A DNA stretch of 61,526 nucleotides, from positions 1-61,526 of the forward strand of contig NZ_KB906974.1 in NCBI RefSeq assembly GCF_000381745.1, read 5' to 3'. How positions within the stretch are numbered: position 1 is the stretch's first letter; each line of letters opens with the position of its first letter. The notes below the pieces were generated by a model. The model had not been told where the DNA came from, ran no database searches, and saw only the letters and a program-made list of their open reading frames with translations. Positions 36,786 to 45,824 of this stretch are shown piece by piece. The stretch comes from Psychromonas ossibalaenae ATCC BAA-1528. Lineage in GTDB: Bacteria > Pseudomonadota > Gammaproteobacteria > Enterobacterales > Psychromonadaceae. The translations under genes were made by a program, and so were the position numbers.

Positions 36786-38072
36786 ATGAAGAAGTTGTTT
36801 ATTCTTACTTACCTTTTTATTGTAGTGACCTTTTTTGTTGCTGTTATTCTGATGGATCAGTCTGAGATTTTTTCTAGTGATCATTGGGAAGAGCAGAGTT
36901 TACAGCACGATATCAGCGCTGCGAGTTACCTGCTTAATGAGATCGCTTTAAGTCATGATCAGGAGTACGCAGAACAGGTTTTAGAAAAGTATCTGCGCGA
37001 GATGCATTTTAAACTGACCGTACTTAATGTAGTGGATCCTGAGTTTGATGCAGAATTAAAAGATAAAGTCTCTGCTGACAAGATCGTCGTTGAAGATTCG
37101 GATGATCTTCTTGCTTATTTTACTTTTGGTAATGAAAAGCATATATACAAAGTTGAATTAGATATGCAGTCCGAATTCTGGCAGGAGGAAAGTCGACTGG
37201 AGCTCCTGACGCTGCTGGAGATCTGTGCTGCATTAGCATTGATTACATTTATTGTACTGTTTATGCTGAGCCGGCGATTACGGCGTTTTGAAAAAGCCTG
37301 TATTGCTTTTGCTGACGGCGACCTTGATGTCAGAGCATCTACCAAAATGCTTCATAAAGTGGGGAATTTGAATACGACCTTTAATTTTATGGCGGAGCGT
37401 ATTGGTCAGCTTATCCGCAGTAATCGTAATTTAACTAATGCGGTTGCCCACGAATTTAGAACACCGATTTTCCGTATCCAGTGTAATCTGGATATGCTCG
37501 ATGATTCCAGCGTGCGTCCAGAGCAGATGGTCTATCTTGAAGGTATGCAGGGAGATCTTAACGAGTTGTGCAGTATGGTCGAAGAGCTGCTGCACTTTGC
37601 TAAGATGGAGCGCCTAGATATCCATTTAATTCTTGAAAAAACGGATATACACAGCCTGCTGGATGCGCAGCTGCGCCACCTGCAGTTTGAAACAGATAAA
37701 AAGCTTACTTTAGAAACCTCCGAGGTGTGTTATGCATCGATTGCAGTACGCCCGTTTCAGCGTGCGGTGAGCAATATTATCCGCAATGGTTATAAATATG
37801 CACAGTCAGAGGTCAGAATATCACTACATAAATCGGCTGCTGCGGTCCACATTTGTATTGAAAATGACGGCCCGGTCATTCCGCTTGAAGATCGTGAAGC
37901 CATATTTGAACCCTTCATTCGTCTTGAAAAGTCCAGAGACCGGCAAAGCGGCGGGCATGGATTAGGTCTCGCTATCGTCAAACAAATAATAAAGCAGCAT
38001 AAGGGGCGTGTATATATTTCCGACGGCCAGAGCGGCCCCTGTTTTAATATTATATTACCCTTAACTCATTAG
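36786..38072 (+). CDS. rstB: Sensor histidine kinase RstB
   Basis: A 428-residue membrane kinase: transmembrane helix 1 (about 4-22), a periplasmic loop of about 115 residues, transmembrane helix 2 (about 140-160), a HAMP linker, the phosphorylated His222 in NAVAHEFRTPIFR, and an ATPase domain with N-box NIIRNGYKYAQ and G-box GGHGLGLAIVKQI. It phosphorylates RstA. The periplasmic loop is very acidic, which may suit sensing of cations or pH; that is inference. AAGGAT precedes the ATG. Confidence 0.87.
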   Translation: MKKLFILTYLFIVVTFFVAVILMDQSEIFSSDHWEEQSLQHDISAASYLLNEIALSHDQEYAEQVLEKYLREMHFKLTVLNVVDPEFDAELKDKVSADKIVVEDSDDLLAYFTFGNEKHIYKVELDMQSEFWQEESRLELLTLLEICAALALITFIVLFMLSRRLRRFEKACIAFADGDLDVRASTKMLHKVGNLNTTFNFMAERIGQLIRSNRNLTNAVAHEFRTPIFRIQCNLDMLDDSSVRPEQMVYLEGMQGDLNELCSMVEELLHFAKMERLDIHLILEKTDIHSLLDAQLRHLQFETDKKLTLETSEVCYASIAVRPFQRAVSNIIRNGYKYAQSEVRISLHKSAAAVHICIENDGPVIPLEDREAIFEPFIRLEKSRDRQSGGHGLGLAIVKQIIKQHKGRVYISDGQSGPCFNIILPLTH

Positions 38073-38269
38073 CTGTTTATCCGCTATACAAAAAATACCA
38101 GCTTCTGTTGTAAAGAACCTGTTATGTGGATTTCTGTACGATGTTTATTAAGTAATAAAGCTGTAATACAAAAATTTACACTTAACGTATTTTGTGGATA
38201 AAGCGGGGTGTTAACCGCTGCTGTTTCGTGAGATAGTCTGCCGGAATTTAATGATAAGGAATATTTATT

Positions 38270-38881
38270 ATGGAAAATACATTTCCAATACTGTCAACGG
38301 CTATTCTGATCTTTTTTATCCTGGATCCTTTCGGAAATGTGCCTCTGCTGCTGAGTATTTTAAAAAATGTAGATAAAAAAAAGCACTCTAAAATTATTAT
38401 TAGAGAGATGCTTATCGGCTTATTTATCTTAGTGACTTTTCAGTTTTTTGGCGAAAAGTTTTTAAGTATATTTCATCTGGAAACCCAGGCGATTACCATT
38501 GCAGGGGGCATTATCTTTTTTGTCATTGCATTGAAAATGATCTTCCCTGATCCGGGCGGTGAAGATATATTTGCCGCTAAAAAAGGGGATGAGCCGCTGG
38601 TTGTGCCGATTGCCGTGCCGATGATTGCCGGCCCCGCCGCCTTAGCAACACTGCTGGTCTTAGCAAAAACGAATGCGGAGCATGCAGGCGGGCTTTTTAT
38701 CTCTCTTTTTCTCGCCTGGCTTTTAGCTTCACTGGTACTGCTTTTCTCTCCGCTTTTATATAAACTTCTTAAAGTAAAAGGCCTGGCTGCTTTAGAGCGG
38801 CTGATGGGCATGCTGCTTCTGATTATGTCGGTACAAATGTTTATTGACGGGATTAGGGCACTGCTGCCGACTTTTTCATAA
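38270..38881 (+). CDS. MarC-family membrane protein (YhgN-like)
   Basis: A 203-residue, six-helix protein of the MarC/NAAT family: FFILDPFGNVPLLLSIL at the start, AGGIIFFVIALKMIF in helix 3, and VPIAVPMIAGPAALATLL in helix 4. Closest to the YhgN group. Function in bacteria is unsettled despite the amino-acid transporter label. AAGGAA precedes the ATG. The gene is monocistronic, followed by polB after 72 bp. Confidence 0.85.
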   Translation: MENTFPILSTAILIFFILDPFGNVPLLLSILKNVDKKKHSKIIIREMLIGLFILVTFQFFGEKFLSIFHLETQAITIAGGIIFFVIALKMIFPDPGGEDIFAAKKGDEPLVVPIAVPMIAGPAALATLLVLAKTNAEHAGGLFISLFLAWLLASLVLLFSPLLYKLLKVKGLAALERLMGMLLLIMSVQMFIDGIRALLPTFS

Positions 38882-38953
38882 TACTGTCAGGTCCTCAGTG
38901 CAGCAGTACAAGCTGAAATTAATCTCTCACAATTTACGCGGTAGATATTGTTA

Positions 38954-41356
38954 ATGTCCGAAAATCAATTATCCGAGCTGCAGGGCTTAATTCTATCCAG
39001 ACAGCAGCGTGAAACAGTACAAGGTGTAGACCTGATTCTGTGGCTCGCCACCGAGCGAGGGCCTTGTCAGATAATGATACCCGGTCAGCGATATGTGTTT
39101 ATTGTGTGTCAGCAGGATATTACGCAGGCAGTTGATTTATGGTCTGAAAAAGGCCTGCTGGCGCAGGAGATCCGACGCTTAACCTTAAAGTCATTTAATC
39201 AGCAGTCTGTTGCAGCTGTTTACAGCCTGACTCAAAAACAATTCCGAGCGATGCAGGATGTGTTAACCGCTGCGTCAATTGCATTTTTTGAAGCTGATAT
39301 TAAATTAACAGATCGTTATTTGATGGAGCGGTTTATTTACGGTTCAGTAAAAGTGACTGCTGATATTCAGTGGAACGGCCGTTACTGGTTTTGCCGCACA
39401 GGTAAAATATCGCCGGGAAATGCAGTACCTAAACTTAAAATGGTTTCGCTGGATGTGGAATGCAGCCCTCGCGGTGAGTTATATTCGGTTGGTCTAAGCT
39501 GTGGTAATTTCCCATTAGATGAAGAGGGCGGGCAGTATGCTGCGGTCTTAATGATTGGTACAGCACAGCCCGCAGAGGATATTAATATTCACTGGGTAAA
39601 AGATGAACGTAGTCTGCTGCTTGCTTTACAGGAATGGTTCAAACAATATGATCCCGATGCCGTTATCGGCTGGGCGGTGGGCAGTTTTGATATGCGTCTG
39701 CTTGCTGAACGGGCTGCAGTGCATAATATACAGCTCAAAATTGGGCGAGACGGCTCTCCGTTACGCTGGCTGACACATCGCAGTGATCCGCAGCAGGGAG
39801 CGGTGATTTTAAACGGTAGGGTGATCCTGGATGGTATCGATCAGCTGAAAAATGCCAGCTGGCAGTTTGAAAGTTTTAGTCTTGAATTTGTCAGCCAGGC
39901 CATGTTTGCTGAAGGAAAACTGATCACGGATGTGCAAGATAAAGGTTTAGAAATTAAACGCCAGTTTGAACAGGAGCCGGTTTCACTTGCTCGATATAAT
40001 CTCCAGGACTGCCTGCTGGTGGAACGTATTTTTGATAAAGCCCAGTTAGCAGAATACTGCATACAGCGTGCGCGTTTAACCGGTTTAGCGCTGGACCGGC
40101 GCGGTGCCTCCGTCGCGGCTTTTACTAACCTTTATCTGCCGCTGCTGCACCGCAGTGGTTATATTGCGCCGAATATTGGTGATATCGAAGCGCAGCATTC
40201 ACCGGGTGGTTTTGTTATGGACTCCACACCGGGGCTTTATTCCTGGGTGCTGGTGCTTGATTTTAAATCCCTGTATCCGTCGATTATCCGTACTTTTAAA
40301 ATTGATCCTATGGGTCTGATTGAAGGACTGCTAGAGCCGCAGTTAGACTCTCTTCCTGGATTTAGAGGGGCGAGATTCAGCCGTATTAAACATCACCTTC
40401 CTGGAATTATTGATAAATTAACCGCCGCTAGAGAGCTGGCTAAAAAGGAAAATAACCAGCCGTTTCAACATGCAATTAAGATCATTATGAACAGCATGTA
40501 CGGGGTACTGGGCTCTGCAGGCTGCCGCTTTCATGATACCCGTCTGGCCAGTTCGATTACCCTGCGTGGTCATGAGATAATGTGTGAAACGCGTGATTTT
40601 ATCGAGTCTTTCAATGAACAGGTGATTTATGGTGATACTGACTCGACCTTTGTGTGGCTGCAGGGCTGTGATAATGCACAGCAGGCGCAGGCTCGCGGTC
40701 AGATGCTGGCAAAACAGATTAATGAATACTGGACGAAGAAACTTAAAACAGAGCTGAATCTCGATTGTTATCTGGAGATAGAGTTTGAAACCTGTTTTAG
40801 TAAATTCTTTATGCCGACTCTACGGGGGTCAGAAACCGGTTCGAAAAAGCGCTACGTTGGACTGAAGCAGACAGATGCCGGTGAAAGCCTGCTGTTTAAG
40901 GGGCTGGAAACAGTACGTTCAGACTGGACCGAGCTGGCACAGGAGTTCCAGAAAAGCCTTTATACAAAAGTGTTTGCCGAACAGCCGGTTGAGCAGCTGG
41001 TTATTAATACGGTTAATGAATTAAAATCTGGAAATTTTGACCACAAACTTGTTTACCACAAACGTCTGCGCCGTCCGTTAGATGCTTATCTAAAAAATGT
41101 ACCGCCGCAGGTCAGGGCCGCCCGCCTGGCTGATCACAATAATGCACAGCTTGGCCGGCCTTTGCGTTATCAGCGCCGCGGACGGATTGCCTACCTTATT
41201 ACTCTTAACGGGCCGGAGCCGCAGGAATATCTCAGTTCAGCTATTGATTACCAGCACTATATTGATAAACAGCTTAAACCGATTGCAGAAGCCATTCTGC
41301 CGTTGCTCGGTAAAGATTTCGATCAGCTCATTTCTGATCAGATGTCCCTGTTCTAA
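38954..41356 (+). CDS. polB: DNA polymerase II (family B)
   Basis: An 800-residue family B polymerase. The exonuclease part has SLDVECSPRGELYSVG and later IGWAVGSFDMRLLAERA. Polymerase motifs are VLDFKSLYPSIIR (A), KIIMNSMYGVLGS (B) and IYGDTDSTF (C), followed by KKRYVGLK. The length matches E. coli Pol II (783). It acts in replication restart and translesion bypass. The ATG at 38954 is preferred over a TTG 6 bp upstream. No clear LexA box is visible upstream. Confidence 0.94.
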   Translation: MSENQLSELQGLILSRQQRETVQGVDLILWLATERGPCQIMIPGQRYVFIVCQQDITQAVDLWSEKGLLAQEIRRLTLKSFNQQSVAAVYSLTQKQFRAMQDVLTAASIAFFEADIKLTDRYLMERFIYGSVKVTADIQWNGRYWFCRTGKISPGNAVPKLKMVSLDVECSPRGELYSVGLSCGNFPLDEEGGQYAAVLMIGTAQPAEDINIHWVKDERSLLLALQEWFKQYDPDAVIGWAVGSFDMRLLAERAAVHNIQLKIGRDGSPLRWLTHRSDPQQGAVILNGRVILDGIDQLKNASWQFESFSLEFVSQAMFAEGKLITDVQDKGLEIKRQFEQEPVSLARYNLQDCLLVERIFDKAQLAEYCIQRARLTGLALDRRGASVAAFTNLYLPLLHRSGYIAPNIGDIEAQHSPGGFVMDSTPGLYSWVLVLDFKSLYPSIIRTFKIDPMGLIEGLLEPQLDSLPGFRGARFSRIKHHLPGIIDKLTAARELAKKENNQPFQHAIKIIMNSMYGVLGSAGCRFHDTRLASSITLRGHEIMCETRDFIESFNEQVIYGDTDSTFVWLQGCDNAQQAQARGQMLAKQINEYWTKKLKTELNLDCYLEIEFETCFSKFFMPTLRGSETGSKKRYVGLKQTDAGESLLFKGLETVRSDWTELAQEFQKSLYTKVFAEQPVEQLVINTVNELKSGNFDHKLVYHKRLRRPLDAYLKNVPPQVRAARLADHNNAQLGRPLRYQRRGRIAYLITLNGPEPQEYLSSAIDYQHYIDKQLKPIAEAILPLLGKDFDQLISDQMSLF

Positions 41357-41454
41357 AGAAACTTCATTGATTAAGCGTAACAATGCAGCTGAAACAGTTT
41401 TCATGTTCAATCTGGACACAGTTCAAATATAAACTGCTCCTGGACGCCGCCTGT

Positions 41455-41483
41455 TTGACATGATTTTTTAAATGGCCTATACC
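41455..41483 (+). promoter_or_regulatory. Sigma-70-type promoter of binding protein copy 1
   Basis: TTGACA (41455-41460), 17 bp, TATACC (41478-41483). The spacer begins TGATTTTTT and aligns with the promoters of copies 2 and 3. Confidence 0.7.
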
Positions 41484-41601
41484 TCAATAAGATACTTGCT
41501 AAAGCATTTTATCCGTTACGTTCATTAATGACAGCAGCTTGGGAATTTAATGTATCAAGATGAAGGAATTACTGAATATTTAATAATTAGAGGGAGTTAT
41601 C

Positions 41602-42378
41602 ATGTTACTTATTCATAATTGTAAGAAGATCTTAACGGTTCTGGCCTTAATATTGTTTGGCGGTGGTGCAAATGCTCAGGGCTTAAATGAGATTGAAGTG
41701 TTGACGGAAGCATATCCTCCCTACAACTTTCGAGACGGAGGAATACTTAAGGGAATTGCCGTAGATCTGCTGGTGGCGGCAACCCATAAGGTGCAGAGCC
41801 CTATTAAACGTGAACAGATAAAATTACAGCCTTGGGCTCGTGCATATCGTAGAGCGCTGGACGGCCCTAATGTTGCGCTTTTTTCAACAACCCGCAGTGA
41901 AGAGCGTGAAAGTAAATTTAAATGGGTGGGGCCTATCACAAAAACACGCATTGTGATTCTGGCTAAAAGAAGCAGCAACATAAAAATTTCGTCGGTAGAG
42001 GATCTTAATAAGTATAATATCGGGGTTATCCGGGATGATATTGGTGAACAGCTGATTATAGAAGCCGGAGTGCCGGAAAGTAAAATACAGCGGGCAACCA
42101 AAGCCGATTCACTGGCAAAAAAACTCAATGCCGGGCGTGTACAGCTCTGGGCCTACGAAGAAAATGTGGCTCGCTGGTTTATTAAAACCAATAATCTTGA
42201 GAATGATGATTTTGTGGTTGTGCATACCTTAAAAGAAGGTGAGCTGTATTATGCATTTAGTAAAGATGTGGATGATGCGCTGACTGATAGCCTGCAGAAG
42301 GGCTTAGATCAGGTGAAATCAGCGCCGGGTAAAATCGGTAAAACCCTGTATGATGATATTTTGAGTAACTACTTGTAA
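41602..42378 (+). CDS. Orphan periplasmic solute-binding protein (SBP_bac_3 type), tandem copy 1
   Basis: A 258-residue protein with a signal peptide ending GGGANA-QG. It shares with its two downstream neighbours LTEAYPPYN, the RDDIGEQLIIEAGVPE region, LWAYEENVARWF, FVVVHTLKEGELYYAF and the end GKIGKTLYDDILSNYL. Each copy is exactly 258 residues. The fold is the class 3 amino-acid-binding type, but no permease or ATPase is present. The ligand is unknown. It has its own promoter and terminator. Confidence 0.84.
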   Translation: MLLIHNCKKILTVLALILFGGGANAQGLNEIEVLTEAYPPYNFRDGGILKGIAVDLLVAATHKVQSPIKREQIKLQPWARAYRRALDGPNVALFSTTRSEERESKFKWVGPITKTRIVILAKRSSNIKISSVEDLNKYNIGVIRDDIGEQLIIEAGVPESKIQRATKADSLAKKLNAGRVQLWAYEENVARWFIKTNNLENDDFVVVHTLKEGELYYAFSKDVDDALTDSLQKGLDQVKSAPGKIGKTLYDDILSNYL

Positions 42379-42421
42379 TAGAAACAGCCGCTTTATCTTT
42401 AAAAAAGCGCGTTATACATAT

Positions 42422-42453
42422 AATGCCTGTCGTTCTGCTTCAGGCATTTTTTT
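42422..42453 (+). terminator. Rho-independent terminator, copy 1
   Basis: AATGCCTG pairs with CAGGCATT, followed by seven T. Confidence 0.88.
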
Positions 42454-42544
42454 GGATTATTGCGAGATCTTTTCAGTTAATAACTTTCACATTATTTATC
42501 CCCTAAAGTTTTAAAATATGGCTGTTAAATCAACTATATTCAGT

Positions 42545-42574
42545 TTGACATGGTTTTTAATCGTAACCTACACT
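42545..42574 (+). promoter_or_regulatory. Sigma-70-type promoter of binding protein copy 2
   Basis: TTGACA (42545-42550), 18 bp, TACACT (42569-42574). The spacer core TTTTTAATCGTAA recurs in the copy 3 promoter. Confidence 0.7.
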
Positions 42575-42654
42575 TAATAATATTGTTGTGCAGCATCCTG
42601 GACACTAAAGAGTGAGATATTTCTGATTATTTTTTAACAATAGGAAGGACTGTC

Positions 42655-43431
42655 GTGTTAATTATTCGTACTTGTAGAAAAATATTGACTGCTTGCCTGT
42701 TAACCATAAGCTGCACTGTTTCTAATGCGCAGGATTTACAGGACGTTCAATTACTGACTGAAGCGTACCCTCCCTACAATTACAGCAGCGGGGGAATACT
42801 TAAGGGAATTTCAGTCGATCTGCTGATAGCCGCCTCTCATAAAATGGAGACGCCTGTCAGGCGGGATACAATAAAGCTGCAGCCCTGGGCTAGGGGCTAT
42901 CGTAAAGCGGTTGAGGGGCCTAATATTGGTCTTTTTTCAATGACTCGTACTGAAGCCCGTGAAAACAAATTCAAGTGGGTTGGACCAATTGCCAAAACAC
43001 GCATTGTGATTATCGCTAAAAAAAGCAGCGCGATAAAAATATCATCGCCGGATAATATTAAGAACTTTGAGATCGGCGTGATTAGAGATGATATTGGTGA
43101 TCAGATGATTACTGCTTTAGGCGTACCGGAAGATAGAATCCAAAGGGGCGCGAGTGCTAATTCTCTGGCAAAAAAACTCAATGCCGATCGTATACAGCTT
43201 TGGGCATATGAAGAAAATGTGGCACGACTGTTTATAAAAACTAACGATCTGGATAATGATGATTTTGTTGTTGTGCATGTATTAAAAGAAGGCGAGTTGT
43301 ATTATGCATTTAGTAAAGATATCAGTGATCAGCTGATTGAAAAACTGCAGAAGGGCTTAGATCAGGTGAAAATGTCACCGGGTAAAATAGGCAAAACACT
43401 TTATGATGATATTTTGAGTAATTACTTGTAA
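42655..43431 (+). CDS. Orphan periplasmic solute-binding protein, tandem copy 2
   Basis: A 258-residue paralogue with a GTG start 7 bp after AGGAAGGA. The signal peptide ends CTVSNA. It is closest to copy 3: the two share the leader RKILTACLLTI, IKISSPDNIKN against ISISSPANIKN, and LGVPEDRIQRGASANSLAKK. Ligand-loop differences (GGILKGISVD here, GGRLKGIAVD in copy 3) suggest some specialisation. It stands as a separate transcription unit. Confidence 0.84.
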   Translation: MLIIRTCRKILTACLLTISCTVSNAQDLQDVQLLTEAYPPYNYSSGGILKGISVDLLIAASHKMETPVRRDTIKLQPWARGYRKAVEGPNIGLFSMTRTEARENKFKWVGPIAKTRIVIIAKKSSAIKISSPDNIKNFEIGVIRDDIGDQMITALGVPEDRIQRGASANSLAKKLNADRIQLWAYEENVARLFIKTNDLDNDDFVVVHVLKEGELYYAFSKDISDQLIEKLQKGLDQVKMSPGKIGKTLYDDILSNYL

Positions 43432-43475
43432 GTAAGATCAATCGCTGAATTTAGAACAAAGCTTATTGAAGGTTT

Positions 43476-43506
43476 AATGCCTGCAGTTGTACTGCAGGCA
43501 TTTTTT
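43476..43506 (+). terminator. Rho-independent terminator, copy 2
   Basis: AATGCCTGCAG pairs with CTGCAGGCATT, followed by six T. Confidence 0.9.
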
Positions 43507-43567
43507 ATTTATTACGGACAGTTTCAAGTTTGTTTTAACATGCACAAGTGCAAGGATTAATATCCGT

Positions 43568-43597
43568 TTTACATGATTTTTAATCGTAAACTACACT
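43568..43597 (+). promoter_or_regulatory. Sigma-70-type promoter of binding protein copy 3
   Basis: TTTACA (43568-43573), 18 bp, TACACT (43592-43597), with the same TTTTTAATCGTAA spacer core as copy 2. Confidence 0.68.
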
Positions 43598-43674
43598 TAA
43601 AATTAGTGTAAAAACATCCTAGACGCCAGAGAGTAATATATTTGTGAGTCTTTTTAATATTAGGAAGGACTATC

Positions 43675-44451
43675 GTGTTAATCATTCGTATTTATAGAAA
43701 AATATTGACTGCTTGTCTGTTAACCATACTCTGCGCTGCGTCTAATGCGCAGGATTTGCGGGATGTTCAATTTCTTACCGAAGCGTACCCTCCTTATAAT
43801 TATAGTTCCGGCGGAAGACTTAAGGGTATAGCTGTAGATCTGCTGATAGCTGCTTCGCATAAAATGGAGGCGCCTATTCGCTGGGACAATATAAAGCTTC
43901 AGCCCTGGGCTCGGGCTTATCGCAAGACGCTGCTGGGGCCTAATATTGCTCTTTTTGCAATGACCCGCACTGAAGCCCGCGAAAACAAATTCAAGTGGGC
44001 CGGGCCTATTATCAAAACACGCATTGTTATTCTGGCTAAAAAGAGCAGCGCTATATCAATATCATCACCGGCTAATATTAAGAACTATGATATCGGCGTA
44101 ATTAGAGATGGTATTGGTGATCAAATAGTTACGGCATTAGCTGTACCTGAAGATAAAATACAAAGGGGTGCGAGTGCCAATTCTCTGGCAAAAAAACTCA
44201 ATGCTGACCGTATACAGCTTTGGGCATATGAAGAAAATGTAGCGCGTTTATTTATCAAAAACAATGGTCTTGATAATGATGACTTTGTTGTTGTGTATGT
44301 ATTAAAAGAAGGCGAGTTGTATTATGCATTCAGTAAAGATATCAGTGATGAAGTGATTGAAAAACTGCAGAAGGGCTTAGATCAGGTAAAAGTATCGCCG
44401 GGCAAAATAGGCAAAACGCTCTATGATGATATTTTGAGTAATTACCTGTAA
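43675..44451 (+). CDS. Orphan periplasmic solute-binding protein, tandem copy 3
   Basis: A 258-residue paralogue with a GTG start and the same AGGAAGGA ribosome site as copy 2. The signal peptide ends CAASNA. The leader, promoter and terminator were all duplicated with the gene. It differs from copy 2 at IRDGIGDQIVTALAVPED (IRDDIGDQMITALGVPED there), close to the hinge, so ligand affinity may differ. Confidence 0.84.
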   Translation: MLIIRIYRKILTACLLTILCAASNAQDLRDVQFLTEAYPPYNYSSGGRLKGIAVDLLIAASHKMEAPIRWDNIKLQPWARAYRKTLLGPNIALFAMTRTEARENKFKWAGPIIKTRIVILAKKSSAISISSPANIKNYDIGVIRDGIGDQIVTALAVPEDKIQRGASANSLAKKLNADRIQLWAYEENVARLFIKNNGLDNDDFVVVYVLKEGELYYAFSKDISDEVIEKLQKGLDQVKVSPGKIGKTLYDDILSNYL

Positions 44452-44479
44452 TCAGTTGGTTTATCATTTAATAAAAGGG

Positions 44480-44513
44480 ATGCCTGATACTTAGCAGTTT
44501 CAGGCATTTTTTT
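44480..44513 (+). terminator. Rho-independent terminator, copy 3
   Basis: ATGCCTGA pairs with TCAGGCAT across a 12-nt loop, with a T7 run. It lies 27 bp from the stop of the convergent pseudopilin gene. Confidence 0.85.
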
Positions 44514-44540
44514 ATTATCGTTTTAGCAGACTAATTGTAT

Positions 44541-45053
44541 TCAGCATCCGTCATAAAAACGGTTTATTTTTAAGTCACCAAATACAATCGGTTCACCTGA
44601 AACTTGAGTTGAGGATCTGGTTAATTGAATAAAGCACTGCTTTTGGCGTAACTCTTCCATGGTTAATTCGTTTTCACCAGGGTAAATATAAGTCGTCGGC
44701 AGAAAGCTTGTTTTATAGTCAGTTGCCGTAAAACCATCAAAAAACATGGCATTTTTTAGATGTTCTGGTGTGATGCTCATATGATCATTAAGCACATACA
44801 GATCCGTTCCTGGAATATTGGTAATAATGTTGGAGTTTTTAATGTTGGCAATTTTAGCTTTGCCCATCACCATACTGTTGGTTGATCTGACCGCGCCGGT
44901 AAAACTGTTCAGGGAAGCTTTTTGGGCATCTGCAGACAGATCTATAAATTTGGGGATAGCCACTGCTGAAAGAATACCTAGAATCACAATGACGATGACT
45001 AACTCGATTAAGGTAAAACCTTTATTATTATTGAACTTCACTATAACTACCAT
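44541..45053 (-). CDS. Type IV pseudopilin (MshA-like prepilin)
   Basis: A protein of about 170 residues with a prepilin signature: short positive leader, G|FTLIELVIVIVILGILSAVAIPKF, with cleavage before Phe. Two cysteines near the C-terminus (KQCFIQ and FYDGC) can form the usual D-loop disulfide. The globular part is small. No other pilus genes are adjacent. The start is uncertain: ATG at 45053, or a GTG at 45041 that would give a 6-residue leader. It may be a minor pilin or an orphan pilin used by a distant Msh or T2SS system. Confidence 0.85.
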   Translation of the reverse strand: MVVIVKFNNNKGFTLIELVIVIVILGILSAVAIPKFIDLSADAQKASLNSFTGAVRSTNSMVMGKAKIANIKNSNIITNIPGTDLYVLNDHMSITPEHLKNAMFFDGFTATDYKTSFLPTTYIYPGENELTMEELRQKQCFIQLTRSSTQVSGEPIVFGDLKINRFYDGC

Positions 45054-45824
45054 TTTCAAAATTGGATTAACGATTGAGATATCATCTCAATCTGCATAAG
45101 CTGTCAGAAACAGGTCTGACAATCTGCTTTGTCACTGCGCAAGGCTCTGAAACTTGCTGACAAAACAGCCTAGCTGTTGTTCAATCCGTGAAACCAGAAA
45201 TCATGAAGAAATTCCGATACTAAAAAGAGGGGGCTGTTCTTATTAAAAGTAATTACAGCATCTCTTTAATGCATCAGTCATTCTAATATTTCTTATTCTT
45301 AACTGTTTGATTTGTTATGAAAATGTAGAGGTTGTTCATAAAAAAACAATCACTGTCTAACATTTGCACACATAAATTTAACACCTGAAATATGGTCGTC
45401 ATTGTGCCAGTAAAAGGCGCATGAGCAACTCATATTTTTAATGTATTTATGTGAAGTAATTAGCCCTATATGGCTGCTTTTTTTGCGGTGTGGATTAACT
45501 TTGCTTAAACGCAGCAAACTGCGCTTAATAGCATTTATATACCCATGATACTTCAAGATGCAAAGTCAGCAAGGCAAATTATGCCGAGATGTTAGGCATA
45601 AAATTGAAGTATAGTTATTCTACATAGAGATTTTATAACAACGCAGATTGGTGTAAGTTGCCTTGCCCTACGGGGCGTTAGCTCGAAAACCAGCCCTGCG
45701 TTGCAATAATCGAAAAGTGAATAACAATTACCTCATATTGCGCCTTGCTCTGGTATCCGAGCTAACGCCTGACAAAGCATCTTGAGGTAACATGGGTATA
45801 CAACAGCGATGCAGCCTGTCTTTA
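45054..45824. other. Gene-free region with a MITE-like element
   Basis: The left 480 bp show nothing recognisable. The right part is the 263-bp MITE-like element at 45538-45800. The LysE gene ends at 45825, directly beyond it. Confidence 0.55.
45538..45800. mobile_element. 263-bp MITE-like element, copy 1
   Basis: Ends are imperfect terminal inverted repeats: TATACCCATGATACTTCAAG on the left, and the right end reads CTTGAGGTAACATGGGTATA. Flanking TA dinucleotides are visible. The interior (CCTTGCCCTACGGGGCG and TAGCTCGAAAACCAG) matches the element at 58334-58598. It has no coding capacity. A TA target and this size suggest mobilisation by an IS630/mariner-type transposase in trans, which is inference. 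Confidence 0.8.

Noticed and set aside
38884-38950. LexA (SOS) box before polB
   Set aside because: CTG and CAG occur, but never with the 10-bp spacing or flanks of a CTGTAT-N8-ACAG site.
45350-45556. 68-residue minus-strand frame
   Set aside because: It runs into the MITE left end, has atypical composition and no ribosome site.
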